Origin: Parasutterella secunda
Lineage (GTDB): Bacteria > Pseudomonadota > Gammaproteobacteria > Burkholderiales > Burkholderiaceae_F
Assembly: GCF_016901835.1 (NCBI RefSeq)
Contig: NZ_JACJKX010000004.1
Coordinates: forward strand, 1-64,000
Direction of reading: 5' to 3'
DNA: 64,000 nt
Made by a program: the position numbers and the translations under genes. The notes under the pieces are model-generated. The model was not told where the DNA came from, searched no databases, and saw nothing but the letters and a program-made list of their open reading frames with translations. Shown piece by piece: positions 56,765-64,000 of this stretch. How positions within the stretch are numbered: the stretch's first letter is position 1; every line of letters begins with the position of its first letter.

Positions 56765-59530
56765 TTATTCTTGGCTCATCGCCTTCTTCTGATCCCCTGC
56801 CAACACAACCGTCAAGCCGTTGCGATTGACCATCTTTCTGAAAGCGGCATTGACGTCCTCGAGCGTGAGTTTTCTAACGTTTTCGTCACGCTGGGCAGCC
56901 TCAGTCCAATCCACGCCTTCATTCATCATATTGCACCAATGGTAGGCAATGAGATTGTCCTGGCTACGGTTGACGGCACGGTATTCAATAAAGCCTTTCT
57001 TGGCTTCATCCAACTCTTGTTGGGTAAAACCGTCTTTTAGGACACGATCGATTTCTTCATAGAGGGCAATTTCCGCTTTTCGAAGATTTTGCGGGGCCAA
57101 AATAGCCTGCATCGTCCAACTAGCGGCATTGCCGAAAGCCGGAATATTGACGTTGCTGCCCGCGCCGTAACTTAAACCGTCTTTTTGACGTAAACGAAGC
57201 ATCAGACGATTGGAGAGCCCCGTGCTTCCTCCGAAAATCCAGTTCGCAACAAGCATGGCATCTGAATCCGGATCATTCTTATTCTGGGCAAAGTCAAAGC
57301 GCGCGACGATCGTCGCATTTTCTTTATCAGGTGTATCGATAATGATGCGAGTTGCGGGCGTATCAAAATGCTCTCTCACAATACGCTCATAGGCAACGTG
57401 AGAGGCTTTCTTTGTCAGAATCGTTTGAAGCTGAGCTTTCACGCTTTCTGCATCAAAGTCACCGACAATAGAGATTTCTCCGCGGCCGATACCGAACTGT
57501 TGATCGTAAAAGGCTTTAACATCTTCAAGGGTTGCGGCTTCAACCGCTTCTTTTAATTCTTTACTCGTTAAGCGGTACCGCGGATCGCCCTTCGGGTAGT
57601 GATTAAAGTGTTCGGTAATGGCATCGCGCGCCATGATTCGAGGATCGTCCATCCTCGACTGCACATCAGTGATAAATTCAGCCTTTAATTCTTCAAAGTC
57701 CTTGGTGGGCATTGAAGATTCGGTCCAAAGCTCGGCAATGAGATTGAGTGCCTCAGGCAGATGTTCACGTGTCGTTGTGAATTGCCCGATATCACCTTCA
57801 ACCTGAAGTTTAGTAAAGGCATCGTTAATCTGTTCACGCGTCATGGTTTGAGTGCCACGTTCGAGCATCGCACTCATCAAAGCCGATACCGCACGCTTAT
57901 TTTGACGAGACTCAGGGTTGCCATAGCGGAACTGTGCACGCACAACCACCGTTTCCCCACGGGTTTTCTTGGGCAATAGTGCGACATTAACATCCCCGAT
58001 TGCCAAGCGTTCCGTACGGGCATTTAAATTAGCAGGAGTCGAATCAAAGACTTCAGCCTCTTGTCCCTGTTCTTTAAATTGGTGTTGAGAGAGCACTTCG
58101 TCTAAAGTCGGCGCGGGACTCATTTGTGCACGTTGCGGGTTGTTATCCGGGATAAAAGTACCCACCACTCGATTATCTCGCACAAAGTAGCGTTTCCAGG
58201 CAGCCATCACATCTTCGGGCGTCATTTTCTCCCAGCTGTCACGATGTACAAAGAAAAGGCGCCAATCACCCAATGCGATAAAGTCCGACACATCTACGCC
58301 GAACGTTTCGGGATCCGCAAACGTTCTTTCATAAAGCGTCTTTTCTTCTCGAGCCATGAGACCCAAGTCTTCAGCCTTCAATGCTTCCTTATCAAAAGTA
58401 CCCTCAACTGTTTCAATGAGCACCTGTTTGGCTTTTTCAATATCCCCGCCCTTAGGCAACATGGCACCAAACATGGCCAAACCCGGATCGTGCGCGGGCA
58501 TGGGCCAGGCAAAAACCTGAGTAGCCAATCCCGTCTCCACCATCGCTTTGTGCAACCGTCCGCGAGGCGTATCACCCAATACATCCGCACCTAAATTAAT
58601 GAGCTGAGCATCCGGGTGAAGCGCTGCGGGAATGCGATAACCCACGGCCACCACGGTCATTTCACCTGCACGACGGATTTCAAAAGTACGCGGACCGTCA
58701 GCCACGGGCTCTTCGGTCCACTCTTTTTGCAAAACACGCGTGGGCTTCGGAATGGCTCCGAAAATACGTTCGATCTTTTGAAGGGTCTCTGCTTCATCAA
58801 ATTTGCCTGAGACCATCAGCACGGCATTATCGGGTTGATAGTACTTACGGTAGAACGCCTGAAGGTTTTCAATTTTGACGTTTTCAATATCGCTTCGGGC
58901 ACCGATCGTGCTGTTGCCATAGTTGTGCCAGTCAAAGAGCACAGATTGCATGCGCTTTAAAAGAACACTTACGGGATTGTTTTCTCCCATTTCAAATTCA
59001 TTGCGCACAACAGTCATTTCCGTGTCCAAATCCTTTTGAGCGATAAAGGAGTTGGTCATGGCATCAGCGCTCCACCCTAAAGCCCAATCAAGGTTGTCAT
59101 CGACGGCATTGAAGGAGACAAAGTAATTCGTGCGGTCAAGCCACGTCGAGCCATTCATCTTAAAGCCGCGGCGGGTAAATTCTTTAGTGGGTTCTGGGTA
59201 ATTTTTCGAGCCCTTAAACATTAAGTGCTCAAGCAGGTGCGCCATCCCCGTCTCACCATAGCCTTCATGGCGAGAGCCCACGAGGTAAGTCATGTTCACG
59301 GTAATCGTGGGTTTGCTTGAATCCGGGAAAAGCAACACTTTAAGGCCATTGGCAAGACGGTATTCCGTTACGCCTTCAACGGTCACGATCTTTTGAGCCG
59401 ATTGAATATTTTGAACGACTTGAGCTGTTTCTGTCATAGGAGTGTTCGCATCCTTATTCCAAAATGTATAACCCACTGCGCAAACCACAACGATTCCTGC
59501 AGCAGTGAGCCATTTCATGTTCTTATTCAT
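56765..59530 (-). CDS. M16-family zinc metalloprotease (pitrilysin-like)
   Basis: A 921-aa protein with an N-terminal signal anchor (about residues 8-23) and two tandem M16 halves. The inverted zinc motif HLLEH is at 98-102 with the third ligand E178 (RNEFE). The second half (from about residue 480) lacks the zinc motif, as in other tandem enzymes. Probably periplasmic peptide degradation. AAGGAAG precedes the ATG. Single gene. Confidence 0.92.
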   Translation of the reverse strand: MNKNMKWLTAAGIVVVCAVGYTFWNKDANTPMTETAQVVQNIQSAQKIVTVEGVTEYRLANGLKVLLFPDSSKPTITVNMTYLVGSRHEGYGETGMAHLLEHLMFKGSKNYPEPTKEFTRRGFKMNGSTWLDRTNYFVSFNAVDDNLDWALGWSADAMTNSFIAQKDLDTEMTVVRNEFEMGENNPVSVLLKRMQSVLFDWHNYGNSTIGARSDIENVKIENLQAFYRKYYQPDNAVLMVSGKFDEAETLQKIERIFGAIPKPTRVLQKEWTEEPVADGPRTFEIRRAGEMTVVAVGYRIPAALHPDAQLINLGADVLGDTPRGRLHKAMVETGLATQVFAWPMPAHDPGLAMFGAMLPKGGDIEKAKQVLIETVEGTFDKEALKAEDLGLMAREEKTLYERTFADPETFGVDVSDFIALGDWRLFFVHRDSWEKMTPEDVMAAWKRYFVRDNRVVGTFIPDNNPQRAQMSPAPTLDEVLSQHQFKEQGQEAEVFDSTPANLNARTERLAIGDVNVALLPKKTRGETVVVRAQFRYGNPESRQNKRAVSALMSAMLERGTQTMTREQINDAFTKLQVEGDIGQFTTTREHLPEALNLIAELWTESSMPTKDFEELKAEFITDVQSRMDDPRIMARDAITEHFNHYPKGDPRYRLTSKELKEAVEAATLEDVKAFYDQQFGIGRGEISIVGDFDAESVKAQLQTILTKKASHVAYERIVREHFDTPATRIIIDTPDKENATIVARFDFAQNKNDPDSDAMLVANWIFGGSTGLSNRLMLRLRQKDGLSYGAGSNVNIPAFGNAASWTMQAILAPQNLRKAEIALYEEIDRVLKDGFTQQELDEAKKGFIEYRAVNRSQDNLIAYHWCNMMNEGVDWTEAAQRDENVRKLTLEDVNAAFRKMVNRNGLTVVLAGDQKKAMSQE

Positions 59531-59699
59531 ATTTTTTCTTCCTTCGCTTCAGTAAAAGGAACGCTGTCAGAGTGTAACCCACTAGATTTGGAAGAAACCC
59601 GACAAAGTGTATCGAAGTATTGCGATTTACGCACGAAGTCATGCTTTGCGCTATAGTGGCAAAAATTTTTCATCCCCTAATTAATAAATAAGAGTTACC

Positions 59700-60299
59700 G
59701 TGAAGGCCTTTTTTGATCTGCTCCCCGTCATCTGTTTTTTCATTACGTTTAAATTAGCAGGATCCTACACCGCTGAACTTACCCCCATTTTTCCGGTCAC
59801 CCCCGATCTGATTCCGATTGTCTCAGCCACGGCCGTTATCATCATTGCAAGCCTTCTTCAGATGGGCTTTCTTTTCATCAAAGGTCAAAAACCCTCCAAA
59901 ATGGCTGTTTTTTCAACAGTTTTGGTGGTTTTATTCGGTGGCATGACCATCGCTTTCCAAGATCCCGCTTTCATTCAATGGAAGCCCACCCTGCTTTACT
60001 GGCTTTTTGCCGCCATTCTTCTTTTCGGTCGATTCGGTAAAAAGGATTACATCAAAACGGTTTTCACTGGCATCACAATGCCCGACTTTGCCTGGCGAAA
60101 AGTCGAGAACTTCTGTCTCGTCTTTTTAGTGGCCATCGGTTTTATCAACCTTTTTGTCGCCTACAGTTTCAGTATGGACATTTGGGTAGACTTCAAGCTC
60201 TTCGGGCTTTTGGGCCTGACACTTCTGTTTACAATTGGGCTGGGATTCTATGTCGCCAAATACGCTGAAGAGGCGCAAAATACAAAAATCAACCATTAA
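59700..60299 (+). CDS. yciB: Intracellular septation protein A / YciB
   Basis: A 199-aa inner-membrane protein with five to six hydrophobic segments. MKAFFDLLPVICFFITFK is the usual family start, and RKVENFCLVFLVAIGFINLF and WVDFKLFGLLG are typical family stretches. Needed for normal septation and envelope integrity. Start is GTG at 59700 with a weak ribosome site. 25 bases before a parvulin gene; likely operon. Confidence 0.92.
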   Translation: MKAFFDLLPVICFFITFKLAGSYTAELTPIFPVTPDLIPIVSATAVIIIASLLQMGFLFIKGQKPSKMAVFSTVLVVLFGGMTIAFQDPAFIQWKPTLLYWLFAAILLFGRFGKKDYIKTVFTGITMPDFAWRKVENFCLVFLVAIGFINLFVAYSFSMDIWVDFKLFGLLGLTLLFTIGLGFYVAKYAEEAQNTKINH

Positions 60300-60324
60300 T
60301 CACTCTTTGTTATAGAGGATAGTT

Positions 60325-61119
60325 ATGCAACACAAAGCTTTAGTCGTCGGTTTGTCCTTGGCCCTGGCCTCCACTTTGGCCCTGGCGGCACCGTCTGCCG
60401 TCACCGTCAACGGCAAGACGATTTCCGCTCAAGCTCAGGAAAAAATCATTCAACAGATTGTTAAAAACGGTCAAAAGCGTACGCCTGAATTGGAAATGCA
60501 GGTCCGCAATCAGTTGATTCAAAAAGAAGTCCTGCTGCAAGAAGCCAATCGCCAAAAGCTCGCCAACCGTGCTGAGGTTCGTGATGCCATCAATAACGCC
60601 CGCGACAGCGTCTTAATCAACGCTTTGATCGCTGACTTCGCGAAGAAAAATCCCGTGAAGGATGCCGACGTGAAGAAGTTCTACGAAGAACAAAAGAAAG
60701 CCTATGGCGATAAGGAATACAAGGTGAGCGTCATTGCCGTGAAGACCGAAGCCGATGCCAAGAAGGTCACCGATGCGCTCAAAGACGGTGACAAGTTTGC
60801 CGATGTCGCAAAGAAGTACTCTGTCGATACCGGCACGAAGGATAAGGGCGGTCAGATCGATAACTGGACGTCTTCAGCCAATTTCCCGCAATTGGTGGGC
60901 TTAGCCATTCGTTCCTTGGATGACGGCGATTACACCGAAGTACCGGTTCGCGCCAACGGCGGCTACTACATCATTCGCGTGGATGATTCCCGTAAGGCTC
61001 AGCTCTTCCCGACCTACGATAAGAGCAAGGATCACTATCGCAACATGTTGGTTCAAACGAAGGTTCAACAAAACATTCAGGAACTTTTCCAAAAGGCCAA
61101 CATCAAAGTCGGTAAGTAA
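60325..61119 (+). CDS. Periplasmic parvulin-type peptidyl-prolyl isomerase
   Basis: A 264-aa SurA/PrsA-like foldase. Signal peptide (about residues 1-22, ending ALA), a SurA_N-like chaperone part, then a PpiC domain (about 130-225; YSVDTGTKDKGGQIDNWTSS, GGYYIIRVDD). Assists folding of exported proteins, which may include the large autotransporters (inference). Strong ribosome site GAGGATA. Confidence 0.92.
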   Translation: MQHKALVVGLSLALASTLALAAPSAVTVNGKTISAQAQEKIIQQIVKNGQKRTPELEMQVRNQLIQKEVLLQEANRQKLANRAEVRDAINNARDSVLINALIADFAKKNPVKDADVKKFYEEQKKAYGDKEYKVSVIAVKTEADAKKVTDALKDGDKFADVAKKYSVDTGTKDKGGQIDNWTSSANFPQLVGLAIRSLDDGDYTEVPVRANGGYYIIRVDDSRKAQLFPTYDKSKDHYRNMLVQTKVQQNIQELFQKANIKVGK

Positions 61120-61141
61120 TCCGATTGTTACACTGAATGTT

Positions 61142-61170
61142 AAGGGGAGACCGATCGACTCCCCTTTTTC
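61142..61170 (+). terminator. Terminator of yciB-ppi operon
   Basis: AAGGGGAG (61142-61149) pairs with CTCCCCTT (61159-61166), then T-run. Confidence 0.85.
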
Positions 61171-61202
61171 ATACCTTCAAAGATTTGCTCAGTTAATAAA
61201 AC

Positions 61203-62432
61203 TTAGTGTGCCTTTTCTTTTTGTTGTCCCACGCCCAATGCTGTCAGTAACGCACCGGTTTGGAATATACCCACCAAAATGAGTGCAAGTGAGAAGAACC
61301 CGGCATCGAGTAAGGGTCCGGCTATAAGCGGTGCCAGTGTTTGGCCGACATCCATACCGCAATAGGTGAAACCGTAGACGCGACCCAAACTTTTCGAATT
61401 TAAAAACGTCATGCATGCACCGCGAATGAGAATATCTCGTGAGGGAGTCGCCACACCGACACCGAACCCCATGACAGCCATAAGGGGTAAGACGCACCAC
61501 GCTCCGAACCACTGAGATGCTAAAAGAATGGCCATCAGCGCAGAAAGCGACATGCTGGCAGCGATCACATAATCACTTCGCTTAAAGGCTTTAGCAACGT
61601 ACGCACCGAGCACTGCGCCCACAATCGATCCGATCATGTATGCGGTCAGCCCCCCTGTAGCGATTTCAAGCCCGACATGGTAGGTAGCATTAAAGATAGA
61701 CGGGGCAAAATTTTGCAAAATTCCCAAAGCAAAGGAATTGCAAAAGAAGAACAGGAAACAAAGCCACACAACAAGGAGCTTAAGGAAACCGAAGCCCACA
61801 TCGGCTTTTTCATCGGCCTTTTTCTCTTCAGGGGTCAGGCCTTTGCCTTCGGTGAGGATTTTGTCAAAAAATGCGTTATGGGAAACCAAAGCAATGAGAA
61901 CCAGCAAGGCCATTAATCCTGCGGTTGCTGCAGCCAGACGCCAGCTACCGGTAAAGCTTGCAACACCGACCATAATGATCGGCGCCAATGCCCAACCGAC
62001 GTTACCCACCAGAAAGTGAATCGAGAATGCAAAAGGTAACCGTTCACTTGAAATACAGCGATTGATAATGGAAAAGTCTGTCGGATGGAAAACGCTGTTA
62101 CCGAGCCCCGCGCAGGCCGCAACCGGGAAAAACCACCAATAGTTTTGTGCAAAGCTGAACAAAAACCCCGCAATCATCAAGAGGCTCACGCCACCATAAA
62201 GACACACTCTGGGACCAAGCTTATCCACCACGATGCCGCTTACGGCCTGCCCCAGGGAACTCGTAATAAAAAAGACCGTCATCACAGCGCCCATTTCGGC
62301 AAAGGAGGTACCGAATTCGGGCATGATCCATGGGAATAAGGGCGGAATGATTAAGTGAAAATAATGCGAGAGCCCATGGGCAGTACCCAATAAAGTAATG
62401 AGCAAAATGTCTTGTTTGCGGGCTTCAGTCAT
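61203..62432 (-). CDS. MFS transporter
   Basis: A 409-aa, 12-helix major facilitator. The conserved loop 2-3 motif appears as GIVVDKLGPRV; a central cytoplasmic loop (KGLTPEEKKADEKADVGF) separates the halves. Early HGLSHYFHLIIPPLFPWI resembles Fsr/fosmidomycin-type exporters, but the substrate is unknown. It starts 10 bases after a LysE-type exporter; the two form an operon. Confidence 0.85.
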   Translation of the reverse strand: MTEARKQDILLITLLGTAHGLSHYFHLIIPPLFPWIMPEFGTSFAEMGAVMTVFFITSSLGQAVSGIVVDKLGPRVCLYGGVSLLMIAGFLFSFAQNYWWFFPVAACAGLGNSVFHPTDFSIINRCISSERLPFAFSIHFLVGNVGWALAPIIMVGVASFTGSWRLAAATAGLMALLVLIALVSHNAFFDKILTEGKGLTPEEKKADEKADVGFGFLKLLVVWLCFLFFFCNSFALGILQNFAPSIFNATYHVGLEIATGGLTAYMIGSIVGAVLGAYVAKAFKRSDYVIAASMSLSALMAILLASQWFGAWCVLPLMAVMGFGVGVATPSRDILIRGACMTFLNSKSLGRVYGFTYCGMDVGQTLAPLIAGPLLDAGFFSLALILVGIFQTGALLTALGVGQQKEKAH

Positions 62433-62442
62433 GATGATTTAA

Positions 62443-63081
62443 TTAATTGGCTTTCCAAAGCAGAGTCGAAACGGCAAGTAACGTGAAAATCACCGAACTT
62501 GTCTTATTAAGGATATTCTGAACTTTCGGACTGCGCAATCGGTCTGCCAGCGTTCCTGCACACCAGGCAATGGCACTGAAAACCACCAAAGTGCAGACCA
62601 AAAAGGTCAATCCCATAATGTGCATCTGCACCATGACCTGGTTTTCAGTAGCCCCTTTAACAATAAATTGTGGGAAAAACGCTAAAAAGAAAATGAGTAC
62701 TTTGGGGTTGGTGATATTCATGAGTATCCCTCGGCGCCACAATTGAAAATTGGTGAGTCTCGGGTACTTTTTCTCGGATTGTGCATCGCTACTCCCCACC
62801 GGTGCCCGCCAGGCGCCCCAAGCCAAATAAAGAAGATAAGCGGCCCCCGCAAACTGAATAATCATCAAAAGCGTGGGAGAAGCGGCAACGATCGCTGCCA
62901 CACCGAATGCGGCCAACATCGTTTGAATAAAAACGCCGACACATAGGCCAAGCGTCACAAAAATACCGGCCCGAGCACCGTACATCGCAGATTGCAGCAA
63001 AACAAATAGATTGTCAGGACCTGGCGCCACAGCCAAGACAGCTGCCGCAATCGTAAAACTCACCCAAAGATCAAAAGGCAT
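62443..63081 (-). CDS. LysE/RhtB-family exporter
   Basis: A 212-aa amino-acid exporter with six hydrophobic segments. The family signature VLAVAPGPDNLFVLLQS lies near the N-terminus; NITNPKVLIFFLAFFPQF is also typical. ATG at 63081 follows AAGGAA; the longer reading begins at a poor TTG. First gene of the operon with the MFS gene. Confidence 0.9.
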   Translation of the reverse strand: MPFDLWVSFTIAAAVLAVAPGPDNLFVLLQSAMYGARAGIFVTLGLCVGVFIQTMLAAFGVAAIVAASPTLLMIIQFAGAAYLLYLAWGAWRAPVGSSDAQSEKKYPRLTNFQLWRRGILMNITNPKVLIFFLAFFPQFIVKGATENQVMVQMHIMGLTFLVCTLVVFSAIAWCAGTLADRLRSPKVQNILNKTSSVIFTLLAVSTLLWKAN

Positions 63082-63100
63082 CACATTTCCTTTAAGCAAT

Positions 63101-63136
63101 TAAAAAGCCCTTGCGTCTGTTTTAGAGAGCAAGGGC
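63101..63136 (-). terminator. Terminator of purL
   Basis: GCCCTTGC (63107-63114) pairs with GCAAGGGC (63129-63136); the minus strand continues with T5. Confidence 0.85.
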
Positions 63137-63167
63137 CGAAATTAATCCGATAACTTAACTGAAATCG

Positions 63168-64000
63168 TTATCCGACAAATTTTCTCGCGTTTCTGAACAT
63201 ACGCATCCAGGGGCTGAACTCACCCAGAGTATCCGGTGCCCAGCTCATTTGTACCGTGCGGTGCGTACGTTCCGGGTGCGGCATCATGATCGTGAAACGA
63301 CCGTCCGGTGTGGTCACGCCGGTGATGCCGTCAGCAGACCCGTTGGGATTAAACGGATACACTTCCGTGGGGCGTCCTGCCGGATCCACGTAGCGCGCAG
63401 CCAATGTAGCCAGTTGTGCGTCTTCGGGCTTGAGCCATTGAACATGACCTTCACCGTGAGAATTCACAATCGGCATCATGCTGCCTGCCATCCCGTCAAA
63501 GAAGATCGAGGGGCTCTTCATCACTTCGACCTGCACCAAACGGGCCTCGAACTGTTCGCAGTCGTTACGGACAAACTGCGGCCAGTGGCTTGCTCCGGGA
63601 ATAATGTTACGCAGGTGACTCATCATCTGGCAACCGTTACAAATACCTAAGGCAAATGTATCAGGACGGTTAAAGAAGGCGGAGAACATATCGACCATCT
63701 TGGGATTGCGCAAAATGGTGGTAGCCCAGCCGCCGCCGGCGCCCAAAACGTCACCGTAGGAGAACCCGCCGCAAGCGGCAAGACCGGCGAAGTCTTTGAG
63801 ATCACTGCGACCGGTCAAAAGATCGGTCATGTGAACGTCAACCGCTTCAAAACCGGCTCGCGTAAAGGCTGCGGCCATTTCGGTTTGGCTGTTCACACCC
63901 TGCTCACGCAAAATGGCGATTCTCGGACGTACGCCCGTAGCGATAAAGGGTGCTGCCACGTCTTCTTCCGTATCAAAGGTGGTACGAACAAAAAGTCCCG
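63168..64000 (-). CDS. purL: Phosphoribosylformylglycinamidine synthase, C-terminal part
   Basis: The glutaminase (GATase1) end of the large proteobacterial PurL, the fourth purine-biosynthesis step. The frame runs off the right edge of the window with no stop or start, so the gene is truncated by the window. Motifs: [15 protein letters not shown], the nucleophile in [13 protein letters not shown], and the His/Glu in [10 protein letters not shown] near the end. Confidence 0.96.
   Translation of the reverse strand, partial: GLFVRTTFDTEEDVAAPFIATGVRPRIAILREQGVNSQTEMAAAFTRAGFEAVDVHMTDLLTGRSDLKDFAGLAACGGFSYGDVLGAGGGWATTILRNPKMVDMFSAFFNRPDTFALGICNGCQMMSHLRNIIPGASHWPQFVRNDCEQFEARLVQVEVMKSPSIFFDGMAGSMMPIVNSHGEGHVQWLKPEDAQLATLAARYVDPAGRPTEVYPFNPNGSADGITGVTTPDGRFTIMMPHPERTHRTVQMSWAPDTLGEFSPWMRMFRNARKFVG

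Overview
The window looks like a chromosomal segment of a moderate-GC, host-associated betaproteobacterium. Sutterellaceae (Parasutterella, Turicimonas or Sutterella type) is my inference. It rests on the ygfZ / mltG-tmk-holB and yciB-ppiC neighbourhoods, autotransporters with extended signal peptides, a TtrS-like sensor kinase, and the emphasis on amino-acid use. No rRNA, tRNA or CRISPR array was seen.

Layout. 0-10 kb: diaminopropionate ammonia-lyase, a DUF4143-type AAA ATPase, a small lipoprotein, a MerR-type Cd/Pb-like regulator with a membrane protein, a dicarboxylate/glutamate symporter, an aldo-keto reductase, a MetQ lipoprotein and a GNAT acetyltransferase. 10-21 kb: ribB behind an FMN riboswitch; a two-gene [FeFe]-hydrogenase operon whose partner subunit fuses a NuoF-like iron-sulfur domain to a GltD/NfnB-like flavoprotein; a DauR-like regulator with a threonine-synthase-like PLP enzyme; thyA-folA; and a GcvT-like protein with L-serine dehydratase. 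21-33 kb: a frameshifted GDPD-like gene, RNase G, a two-gene RloA/RloB-type defence module with its own promoter, an orphan sensor kinase, a tyrosine recombinase, and the mltG-tmk-holB operon divergent from ygfZ. 32.8-33.6 kb is a small graveyard: the 3' remnant of one gene and a VOC-family gene with an internal deletion.

33.6-56.6 kb is the standout region: three large autotransporter genes in tandem, all with extended signal peptides (ESPR) and C-terminal beta-barrels. Each shows a different possible on/off lesion. The first has one in-frame TAA in an otherwise open 5.7-kb frame. The second (about 3,400 residues) is split exactly at a G10 homopolymer and would be restored by G9. The third is intact but has a G9 tract (C9 on the + strand) just upstream, possibly inside its promoter spacer. 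The first and third share a nearly identical barrel-coding segment in direct orientation, flanking the second. Together this looks like a phase- and recombination-variable surface-protein locus.

56.7-64 kb returns to housekeeping: an M16 protease, yciB, a parvulin isomerase, an MFS and a LysE-type exporter, and the 3' end of purL at the right edge.

Physiology suggested: an anaerobic or microaerobic, amino-acid-consuming gut organism (serine, diaminopropionate and dicarboxylate/glutamate use) that can exchange electrons between NAD(P)H and H2 and displays variable surface proteins.
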